This document shows positions 56,578 through 64,000 of a DNA stretch of 64,000 bases, piece after piece (the first letter of the stretch is position 1; every line of letters begins with the position of its first letter). The stretch is from the NCBI RefSeq assembly GCF_037975245.1, contig NC_092568.1, forward strand, positions 1,984,001 to 2,048,000. Direction: 5' to 3'. Source of the stretch: Apostichopus japonicus (Eukaryota > Echinodermata > Holothuroidea > Aspidochirotida > Stichopodidae). The position numbers and the translations under genes were made by a program. The notes beneath the pieces were generated by a model. The model had not been told where the DNA came from and ran no database searches. It was given only the letters and a program-made list of their open reading frames with translations.

Positions 56578-56680
56578 ATGCCAGAATACAGTATTGGATC
56601 AACTAGTGGCAGAGGAGATGTATTCAAGGACAAAGACAAACCAGCCTCGATGAGAGAGAGTAACATCACAGCAGCGAAAG
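56578..56680 (+). CDS. CCT4 exon 1 (residues 1-35)
   Basis: Starts [20 protein letters not shown] and continues [14 protein letters not shown], then GTGAGC (phase 1). KD(R/K)DKPA-x-x-R-x-SNI-x-AAKAVAD is the conserved CCT4 N-terminus, which fixes the start. Confidence 0.93.
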
Positions 56681-59600
56681 GTGAGCCCGATCACTCTGCA
56701 CTAAGTAATAGTACTACTGTTATTGACTGTGATTATAAGGCGAATAATCTCAGTAAAGATGAAAACTTTTTCTCGATGATTAATATATGTTACAGATACT
56801 CATCCAGAGGTAGTTTTATTATATGAACGTTTGTCGTAAAATAAACTGCTTTCTGCTCCTACTCGTTAAAAACCCCTCTCGGGTATCACATTGTCACCAA
56901 ATTGGATACCAAAATAAGGTTGCGCAGTCACGCACTCCAGTATTTGATTGTATATGGAGTAAAAGAACACAGATTTTGCCCCAGCTGCGCTTTTTAGACA
57001 TCATGAAGCATTTTAGAGGGATTGAATTTCATGTCCCAAAGCGTATCCCAGGATTCAAGAGCCATCAGATCTTTCTGGAGGATGAGATGGTCGTCAAATG
57101 AGTGAATAGGCCATACAGCAAAGCATCATCCACAAATATACCAAGTTGTGATTTAATGTGATATGTAATGTTCATATAGCATAAGAACAGAACTGGGTAC
57201 TAATTTAGAATCCATACCATTCGACCCGACTTTCTAACCCCTAAACCTACTTCCTAAGCCTAACCCTTTTTCCTAATTCCTAACCCTACTCCCTAACCCT
57301 ACTTCCTAACCCCTAACCTTATTGTGCCGAGTTGAAGTAAACTTTCCCATATATGGTATAGAATCCAAAGTTAGGCCCAGAACTGGGCCAGGACAGGTGC
57401 CTTGTGGAACACCTGCGAGAACAGGAGCAGATGTTGATGATATTCCATCGATAATCGCACTTTGGGTCCTATGTGACAAGAAATTATTGATCCAACAGGA
57501 GAGATCTCCCCGAATTCCATAATGGCCGATCTTGGCCAGCAATTTACAATGAGAAACTACATCAAATGCCATAGAAAAATCTAGAATATTTATATCAACC
57601 TGGGTATTCTTAACATAATAGTGATCTAAATCTGAAATAGTCATGAGAAGCTGAGTAGTACACAAACGACTTCTTCTAAAACCATGTTGTAGGTCTGTTA
57701 GAATGGCATGATTGTCCAAATGATCCATAATGTGTTTCACCACTATATGTTCTAACAACTTCGAACAGACTGGACGGTAATTGGATGCAAGATGTTTATC
57801 ATCCTTCTTAAAAATTGGAGCGATATTAGCATTAGTCCAATCAGATGGTACAGCACCATCAGACAGTGACTGGTTAAACAATGAAGCAAGAATTGGAGCA
57901 AGTTCAATAGCTAGCTCTTTCAATAGATGGTTAGGAATATTGTCTTGCCCGGAAGCCTTAGACTCAACAATATTTAACAGCAGTTTTTGGACACCAGGTT
58001 CAGTGATTAGTAATGGTTGAATATCAGGGTATGGTACCCCGTGCATGTAGGGGATGTTGTCCATGGTATCACAGGTAAACACAGAGCTAAACTGTCTACT
58101 CAAATTTTCCGCTTTATCAATTGACAATTGTTTGATATGAGATTTTCCATATCAATGTTTGGTTTTTTTTGTTTAGATTATAGTGAGCCACACCCATGTT
58201 CAACTTTGTATAACCCAGTGACAGTAAGCAGTCAATGCTGTAACTTCATTTGCCAAACATCATTGTCATTGTATTTGACCTGAGCAGTTATTAATTGTTG
58301 ACAATTTGTTCTCCTACCATCTTCAAGGAATTGACAAACAACACTTAGTGTCAATAGTTCACAGTTAGCCAGCACCAACTGAATAACAATTACATATTCA
58401 AACTCCAAAAGTTGGACAAAAATAATTTTCACCCATATGCAACATGTTCTCCTCATGAGAATCTGTTTAGATTCTTTTAAAAACGTATTCCTGAAATTAT
58501 ATGAAGTACATTGATCAAAATGAAAATGCAAAATCAATTTACCTTTCATTCAGTACCATCAGTGGTAAGGACGACGCACCAGATCCAAATTTTGGGATCC
58601 GGTCAGAACAGGATTTTGTTGGAAACTTTTGCCAAATAAAATTTGATTCAACTTAGAGAAAATGAAGTTAGAGATTGAAATAATAATAAAATACCACCAG
58701 ATTGCCAGATAGTTTTGGCTGCTGTCATATACAATTCAGATTCCTATTAACTATTAGTGTATTAAGTTTTAATGTGTTTAATTTGTCTATTTTACAGCGG
58801 TTGCCGATTCAGTGAGAACTAGCCTTGGACCAAAAGGAATGGATAAAATGGTAGGTGAATAAATCTGCTATTACTCTTTTGATCCAGGGGAGTGGGAGGG
58901 GAAGGTGTGGTGATTAGGGGGAAATACTGTATAGTGCAATCTGTCTCTACAGCATGCCACCATTAGGGTATGTGTTTTCAATGTAACAAATGTGAACAGA
59001 TCTGTACAGTGAATCACCATTTCTGTATTTTTGTTGTTACTAAGCAAATGTGTAATACTAAGTTCTGTCTCTGATGTTTGTCTGGTAATTCCTGCACTTC
59101 TCCAGGATCTGAAGGCCACAATAAAGCTACAGAATTTAGTCAAATACTGATCAATGCTAAATGGGATAACTGCTATACAAGTGCAAAGATGTGTAGCAAC
59201 TTTTGCACACAGAAACCATTCTAGAATTTTAAATGAGGCAAGAGTCTAAGAGCCTTCAGAACTGCTTCACAGAATTTGACCTCTAAATTATTCCCTGTTT
59301 TGTGGAAAGAGAAAATACTTGTATCATAGTGATAGTCCTCACTGATGCACACATTTAAAGATAAAGATAAAGGAGGAAAGTTGTTCATCATATTCTCTGC
59401 TTATATCTTCTTTCCGTTAGATTCAAAGTGGCAATGGAGATGTGACAATCACTAACGATGGTGCTACCATTCTGAATCAGATGAAGGTACTACACCCTGC
59501 TGCAAAGATGGTAAGTTTGTAAAGAAGAAATTTTTGTGGACCTAACTTGTAAGCTTTGAAAGATATCTGTATATGCACATGGTACCATGCTTAGACACCT

Positions 59601-62600
59601 ATGCTGTTGTGGTGTAACTGTTGAAGGCATAATGACAGGCTATGTCAAGATCTGTATGTTTGTGTATCAAAGAGAGAATAATTGGTGAAATTTTCACAAC
59701 TATAACAGGTATCGGCCAAATAATGCAATGCAGTAACAAGTTATGGTATGTTGTGAAGTTGCAAACCCCAACCAACAGTTTTGAAAAGAATTGAATAAGT
59801 TGATTTGTTCTTTTGGTTGATAGTTGGTAGAGCTGTCCAAGGCGCAAGATATCGAGGCAGGAGATGGTACCACATCAGTGGTTGTCATCGCCGGTAGTTT
59901 ACTGGACGCAGCATCAAACCTCCTGGCAAAAGGTATGTACATTCTATGCAAGGCCAAATGTGCACAAAATGTGCACAAAGACCAGAACATTGCTTAATCA
60001 ATAGCCATGGCTGTTAGCTGTTCACTTACTGCCTTCTGCCATGATGTAGATTTCAACTTGTTCCAGCAAGGGAAACTGGAAAGTAAACATTCTGCTATAT
60101 GATTCTTCAACTTTGAAGGCTTCTCATATAAAACACATATTTAAGCAAACAAGTCTTTGGATAAGGGCAATCCTCATACCAACTTGAATCCGTTGTGCTT
60201 TTGTTTCTTTTAATGTGTTACACCAAATGATATTTTTTGGAAATAATGGAGTGTTCAAATTTTGGGCAGCAGTTTTGAATTTGTTTCTCATAAAAAACTA
60301 TGATTTCTGTAAGTGAAAACTGCTGTACATCTTTTGCACTTGTATAGCAAATGTTTAGAAGTTTTTTGTTGCAATACCTGATAAATTATTCCCTGGAGAA
60401 TTAAATACTACTACTATACTTATTAGCATTATGTGTTCCTCTCTTGCTAGGGATCCATCCGATGCAGATATCTGAGTCATTCCAATCGGCTGCATTAAAA
60501 TCCTGCGAAATATTACAAGGAATTTCCCAACCTGTTGATCTGTCAAACAAAGAAGCCCTCATGAAGAGTGCCATCACGTCACTTAATTCAAAGGTAATAT
60601 TAGCAAAGTTCATCAATATTAATTATCGCAAACTATGAGATTTAGAAATTTTATGAGTGATGCTCTGGTACTTCAAAGCTGGCAAGCGATTAGTAAAGTG
60701 TTTTTAAAACGTGGTCAGCTGCTCACAGAGTAAGAGGGTCATTTAGCCTGAGGAGTCAGTTAGTATGACACAACAATAAAGAGCACAATGGTGACTAAGT
60801 TTCTCATTATGTTAAAAGGAAAAATCATTTTACAAATTATTTGATAGTGTCATCCGAAAAAGAATTTTCCAGCTTTCTTGATGCATGTATATAAAATACC
60901 AGATTTTAATTCTGGTTACATCTGAGGCATTGTCTGTGTGTGTCTTTTAAGTCGGTGACCATTTTGTACACTTTCTGCTGCATTTCTGGAATATAGCATG
61001 CACTGTTCATTCTTAACCTTTTCCTAAGATAGATAAAGTTGTGTAAACACATGATTTCTAAGTTGAAGCTGAAGTGGCATCTTCAGCCCAAGGTGCACAT
61101 CAGATCATGAGAGTGTCTGTGTCCTTGACAATTCTTACTCTAACAGGTTATCTCAAATTATTTCTTAAAACCTAGCATATCATGTAGCAAAATGATGTCA
61201 CATCACTTGTGTGGCTGTCGTCCTGACAAACCATGATATGCATTCCCTTTACTGTAGCATGTGATTAGCTTGAGTGTCATATTTCATTTGTTCGTTTTAC
61301 AGAAAGTTAGAACTTGCATATATGCACAACATTGCAATAACAAACAAAATTACACCGAAAGCACTTTGTTGATTTATATTTCCGTCTTCATCAGGTTGTC
61401 TCCCAGTACTCTAGTTTATTGGCTCCTATAGCAGTGGATGCTGTCATGAAGGTCATTGACCCTGCTGTAGCAACTAATGTTGATCTAAATGATGTTAAAA
61501 TCATCCAACAGTTAGGGTGAGTATTGTAGAATTTGCATATATATCTCAAATTCTCCTATTTAAGTATTGAGTCATAGTAATAGGTTCATAAAAAAATAAC
61601 TCCCTTTCATTGGGCACAAATTATATTGTATAAGACTCAATTTTATTTATCCTTTATCTGTGTTAGATTGTTTATCTGGTTTATCACTTCTCTGTTGCAA
61701 AAGAGCATATTTGCCACCATAAAATGTGAGATTTTTCTGAAATCGTTCAACAAGTCATCTTTGATTCATTTTTACAATGTGTTGTTTCTCTTCATGCAGT
61801 GGTACAATTGAAGACACAGAATTAGTAGATGGATTAGTTTTCAGCAAGAGGAGTGCTGGTTCAGGTGGACCCAGTAAAGTTGAGAAAGCCAAGATAGGAC
61901 TCATACAGTTCTGTTTGTCACCACCAAAGACAGATGTAAGTCTTATCTTGTCTTAATGAAGCAAACGTTCTTGGCCCAGAAGCAGGAAAATGGCATAGAC
62001 TAGATTGAACAGAGTCTGTTTTGGCGTGTAAAAACAAGTTGTCAGTGTGTATAACAAGATTGAACATGAATCTGACGTTCCTACCAAACTAGAAGTGCAT
62101 GCTATTAGGTGTTTTGAAAATTCTTCTTAATTTTTGCAGGCATACTCTTTTTTATTGTTTCCTAAAAGAAAGTACAGGGTTTGTTGGGTTATATCCAAAA
62201 GAAGTCGATATTTGCCAAAGATATCGGTTATCTGTTTATGAGATTTTGGGTTTGTTAGACATTGTTTCTTCTATTATAAAGATAAATGATTTCATATTTA
62301 TGAATGGTTCTATGTATTGCAACCTTTGCATCCAACTTTGGCATTTCTTATTTAGATGGACAACCAAGTCGTGGTATCAGACTATTCCCAAATGGACAGA
62401 GTTTTGAGAGAAGAACGAGCTTACCTGCTAAACCTGGTGAAACAGATTAAGAAAGCTGGCTGTAATGTTCTCCTTATCCAGAAATCCATTCTCAGGTGAG
62501 AATTTTACTTCTTCCTTTCTTTTAAGGGGAAGAGAGGGTTGAGGTTGGGGGGGGGGGGGCAGAGGCAGAAGGCTATTGGTGATCATTCTTTATTGTTCAT

Positions 62601-63915
62601 TAACTTAGGCAGTAACAGACATGGCATAATATTTCCTATTTCTAATGTTCATTTTTTTTCAGAGATGCTTTGAGTGACTTGGCCCTCCATTTTCTTAACA
62701 AGATGAAGATTATGGTTATCAAAGACATTGAAAGGGATGACGTTGAGTTTGTCTGCAAGGTAAGAACTGACTTAAATGTAACATTAGTTTAACATTTTCA
62801 GACTTGGTTGATGTTCAATTTGTCAATATGAGTCACCTGACAGGTTTACCTATTTCAGGGTTGTAAGTGGGTGGAGGAGGTGTTGGTTGTTTGGGCAATA
62901 TTCTTTCATAGGTGAATATTATTGTTGTAGAAAACTGCTGAGAATTGCTCAGAAACTTGTGTTGATTATGATCAATATTTAACTGGATTTGGTATTAACA
63001 TCCCATAACAGTGCAGTACTAATTGCTAAAGGGAGCTGATGAAGGGTGGAATGTTCTTCTTGATGCAAAGTGGACCTAAAATATTGTTAACATTGATATC
63101 ATTCTCTCCACAGTCAATTAACTGCAAGCCCATTGCAAGCATCGACCACTTCTTACCCGAGAATCTAGCATCAGCAGAATTGGTGGAGGAAGTTGTAGTT
63201 GGCACGAGCAAGGTTGTCAAGGTAACAAACCGTCTCAAATAGTTAGATATAAGTATCTCTAGTAAGATACCAATCAACTACATACACATACATGTGGAAT
63301 GAACCCATTGATTCACATCGGAGACTTCTCATCACTCATGACAGGCTATCCCATTAACAATTCAAGCTGTCATAGGAAAGCGGCTTTATGATTCCCAAGT
63401 CAGCACTTCCTCTCCTGTGATTGAAGTGACCCGCATGAACCATTTATTCATCCATTGAATACTGAAGATGTTTCCATCACATTGCAAAATCCATGGAATT
63501 GTTTTCAATTGGTTTGGAAAATGTTAACAAGTTATATAATGTATAGACAATGGCTTGAGACTACCTGCCATCCCTCAGCAATGATACATTAATGATAAGT
63601 ATACATTCAGATCAATAAAAAAATCATAATTATGTCTTCAAACTTTATTTAGAAAGGGTTTGAAACTTGCTTAGAACTTTGCAGTGGGAATTGCAAGGAC
63701 CTTGATGATTAAAGATGATGTTCCTATCCTAGAGTCTTTCAGATCATTCTCACCAATTTGTTGTGATTATATTTTCTTTGGCAGGTGACTGGTGCTGCAA
63801 ATCCAGGCAAGACTGTAAGTGTCCTTGTGAGAGGCACCAGCAAATTGGTACTTGATGAGGCAGAACGGTCCATTCATGATGCACTCTGTGTCATAAGATG
63901 CCTTGTCAAAGAGAG
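56578..63915 (+). CDS. CCT4, T-complex protein 1 subunit delta (3' end outside the window)
   Basis: Subunit of the cytosolic eight-subunit-type ring chaperonin TRiC/CCT, which folds actin, tubulin and other proteins with ATP. Eleven exons join in phase to 1232 nt (about 410 residues). The sequence carries [22 protein letters not shown], the ATP-binding AGDGTTS (95-100 region), [18 protein letters not shown] [17 protein letters not shown] and the delta-typical [20 protein letters not shown] and [20 protein letters not shown]. The last two, with the [13 protein letters not shown] context, distinguish delta from the other subunits. Expected full length is about 535 residues, so the C-terminal equatorial part lies beyond 64000. 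It is constitutively needed in all eukaryotes, so the gene is expected to be expressed broadly. Confidence 0.95.
57198..57377. mobile_element. ~180-bp inverted-repeat element inserted in the LINE, filled with CCTAACCC repeats
   Basis: The flanking copies of CAGAACTGGG at 57188-57197 and 57378-57387 look like a 9-10-bp target duplication within the RT sequence. The ends are imperfect inverted repeats: the left has CTAATTTAGAATCCATACC, and the reverse complement of the right has CTAACTTTGGATTCTATACC. The centre (57234-57320) is a degenerate CCTAACCC/CCTACTTCCTAACCC array resembling telomere repeat. The duplication length would fit a Mutator-type insertion. Classification is tentative. Confidence 0.65.
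57234..57320. repeat. Degenerate telomere-like array (CCCTAA variants)
   Basis: Units such as CTAACCCCTAAACCTACTTC, CCTAAGCCTAACCC and CCTAACCCTACTC repeat with variation. The animal telomere repeat is (TTAGGG)n; here the units are of mixed length, so this is an interstitial, transposon-borne array and not a chromosome end. Confidence 0.75.
58798..58850 (+). CDS. CCT4 exon 2 (residues 35-52)
   Basis: Encodes (A)[17 protein letters not shown]: the equatorial LGPKGMDKM motif that contacts nucleotide. The acceptor is CTATTTTACAG; donor GTAGGT, phase 0. Confidence 0.95.
59421..59510 (+). CDS. CCT4 exon 3 (residues 53-82)
   Basis: Encodes [20 protein letters not shown] then [18 protein letters not shown] is a universal group II chaperonin motif in the equatorial domain. 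The donor is GTAAGT, phase 0. Confidence 0.96.
59824..59932 (+). CDS. CCT4 exon 4 (residues 83-119), ATP-binding motif
   Basis: Encodes [20 protein letters not shown] then [24 protein letters not shown] is the phosphate-binding and catalytic loop; Asp96 of GDGTT is the conserved acidic residue. The donor is GTATGT, phase 1. Confidence 0.96.
60451..60593 (+). CDS. CCT4 exon 5 (residues 119-166)
   Basis: Encodes [20 protein letters not shown], then [20 protein letters not shown] and ITSLNSK: end of the equatorial and start of the intermediate domain. The donor is GTAATA, phase 0. Confidence 0.94.
61395..61516 (+). CDS. CCT4 exon 6 (residues 167-207)
   Basis: Encodes [20 protein letters not shown] then [21 protein letters not shown]: intermediate domain. 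The donor is GTGAGT, phase 2. Confidence 0.95.
61800..61935 (+). CDS. CCT4 exon 7 (residues 207-252)
   Basis: Encodes [20 protein letters not shown], then [20 protein letters not shown] and PPKTD: entry to the apical, substrate-binding domain. The donor is GTAAGT, phase 0. Confidence 0.95.
62356..62495 (+). CDS. CCT4 exon 8 (residues 253-299)
   Basis: Encodes [20 protein letters not shown], then [20 protein letters not shown] and IQKSILR: the apical domain with the lid-forming helix region. Highly conserved in CCT4. The donor is GTGAGA, phase 2. Confidence 0.96.
62663..62759 (+). CDS. CCT4 exon 9 (residues 299-331)
   Basis: Encodes [20 protein letters not shown] then [12 protein letters not shown]: apical domain. 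The donor is GTAAGA, phase 0. Confidence 0.96.
63114..63221 (+). CDS. CCT4 exon 10 (residues 332-367)
   Basis: Encodes [20 protein letters not shown] then [16 protein letters not shown]: end of the apical domain. The donor is GTAACA, phase 0. Confidence 0.94.
63785..63915 (+). CDS. CCT4 exon 11 (residues 368-411), last exon in the window
   Basis: Encodes [20 protein letters not shown] then [20 protein letters not shown] and VKER. The E-x-(E/S)-R-S-x-HDA motif carries the return of the chain to the equatorial domain. It ends in phase 2 before GTAAGG; the next exon, expected to begin with the ALIAGGGAPE-type motif, is outside the window. Confidence 0.96.
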
Positions 63916-64000
63916 GTAAGGTCTTTTCTTCATTTGACCCAAATTTCCCCCTCCCTCCCTTCTCCTTTAAGGAAAAAGAAAAGAGAAAATAATTTGCTCA

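Larger units (their letters stand above)
56840..58160 (-). mobile_element. Jockey/CR1-like LINE reverse-transcriptase remnant
   Basis: The minus-strand frame shows [64 protein letters not shown] (RT block 2), [16 protein letters not shown] (block A, catalytic Asp), [20 protein letters not shown] and AGVPQG (block B/C). After an inserted element, the RT sequence resumes near 57190 with [11 protein letters not shown], the YxDD-type catalytic block, and then KFNPSK after a frameshift. Residues are missing after NYRPV, and there are several frame breaks, so it is dead. Jockey versus CR1 clade is not resolved. Confidence 0.85.
56681..58797 (+). other. CCT4 intron 1 with nested transposon remnants
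   Basis: 2.1 kb, mostly filled by an antisense LINE remnant that is itself interrupted by a small inverted-repeat element. The remaining 58160-58797 is unremarkable AT-rich sequence. Confidence 0.7.

Noticed and set aside
57234..57320. Chromosome-end telomere
   Set aside because: The units are degenerate and of mixed length, and the tract lies inside a gene intron between transposon ends.

Overview
This is a stretch of an animal nuclear genome, not a microbial one. It is AT-rich, its genes are cut into short exons with GT/AG introns, and it is full of transposon remnants, C/G homopolymer runs and minisatellites. The protein sequences and the style of the repeats suggest a marine invertebrate deuterostome, perhaps an echinoderm such as a holothurian. 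That placement is inference.

Two genes can be reconstructed exon by exon, both on the + strand. (1) A complete classical calpain has 19 coding exons between 10230 and 51519. The splice phases close exactly to 2088 nt, or 695 residues plus a stop. It has the Cys/His/Asn catalytic triad, an acidic loop in the C2-like region and a C-terminal penta-EF-hand domain. (2) CCT4, the delta subunit of the cytosolic chaperonin TRiC/CCT, runs from its ATG at 56578 to beyond the window end. Eleven exons are visible, coding for about 410 of the roughly 535 residues expected.

Layout: 1-10229 is upstream of the calpain start codon and holds a hAT-like element with a nested hairpin, a perfect 24-bp palindrome and a GGTCA-rich minisatellite. 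A second, oppositely oriented block of that minisatellite lies just after coding exon 1. Calpain intron 1 (about 7 kb) and intron 2 (about 11.8 kb) are the largest. Intron 2 contains a 4.76-kb TA-flanked element with long inverted arms (22691-27450) and, just before exon 3, the 3' end of a LINE. Intron 6 contains a 400-bp hAT MITE with a clean 8-bp target duplication beside a 99-bp tandem duplication. Intron 13 contains a 15-bp-unit minisatellite with graded higher-order spacing. Intron 15 contains a truncated duplicate of the third EF-hand exon. The intergenic region (51520-56577) holds the calpain 3' UTR, a 99-bp duplication and a 504-bp element packed with palindromic ATCTGG/CCAGAT sites. 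CCT4 intron 1 contains an antisense LINE reverse-transcriptase remnant, itself split by a roughly 180-bp inverted-repeat element filled with telomere-like CCTAACCC repeats.

The two genes are functionally unrelated: one is a calcium-dependent cysteine protease and the other a folding chaperonin subunit. They are simply neighbours in the same orientation. No tRNA, rRNA, CRISPR or prokaryotic operon signal was seen. The unusual content lies in the repeats and transposons.
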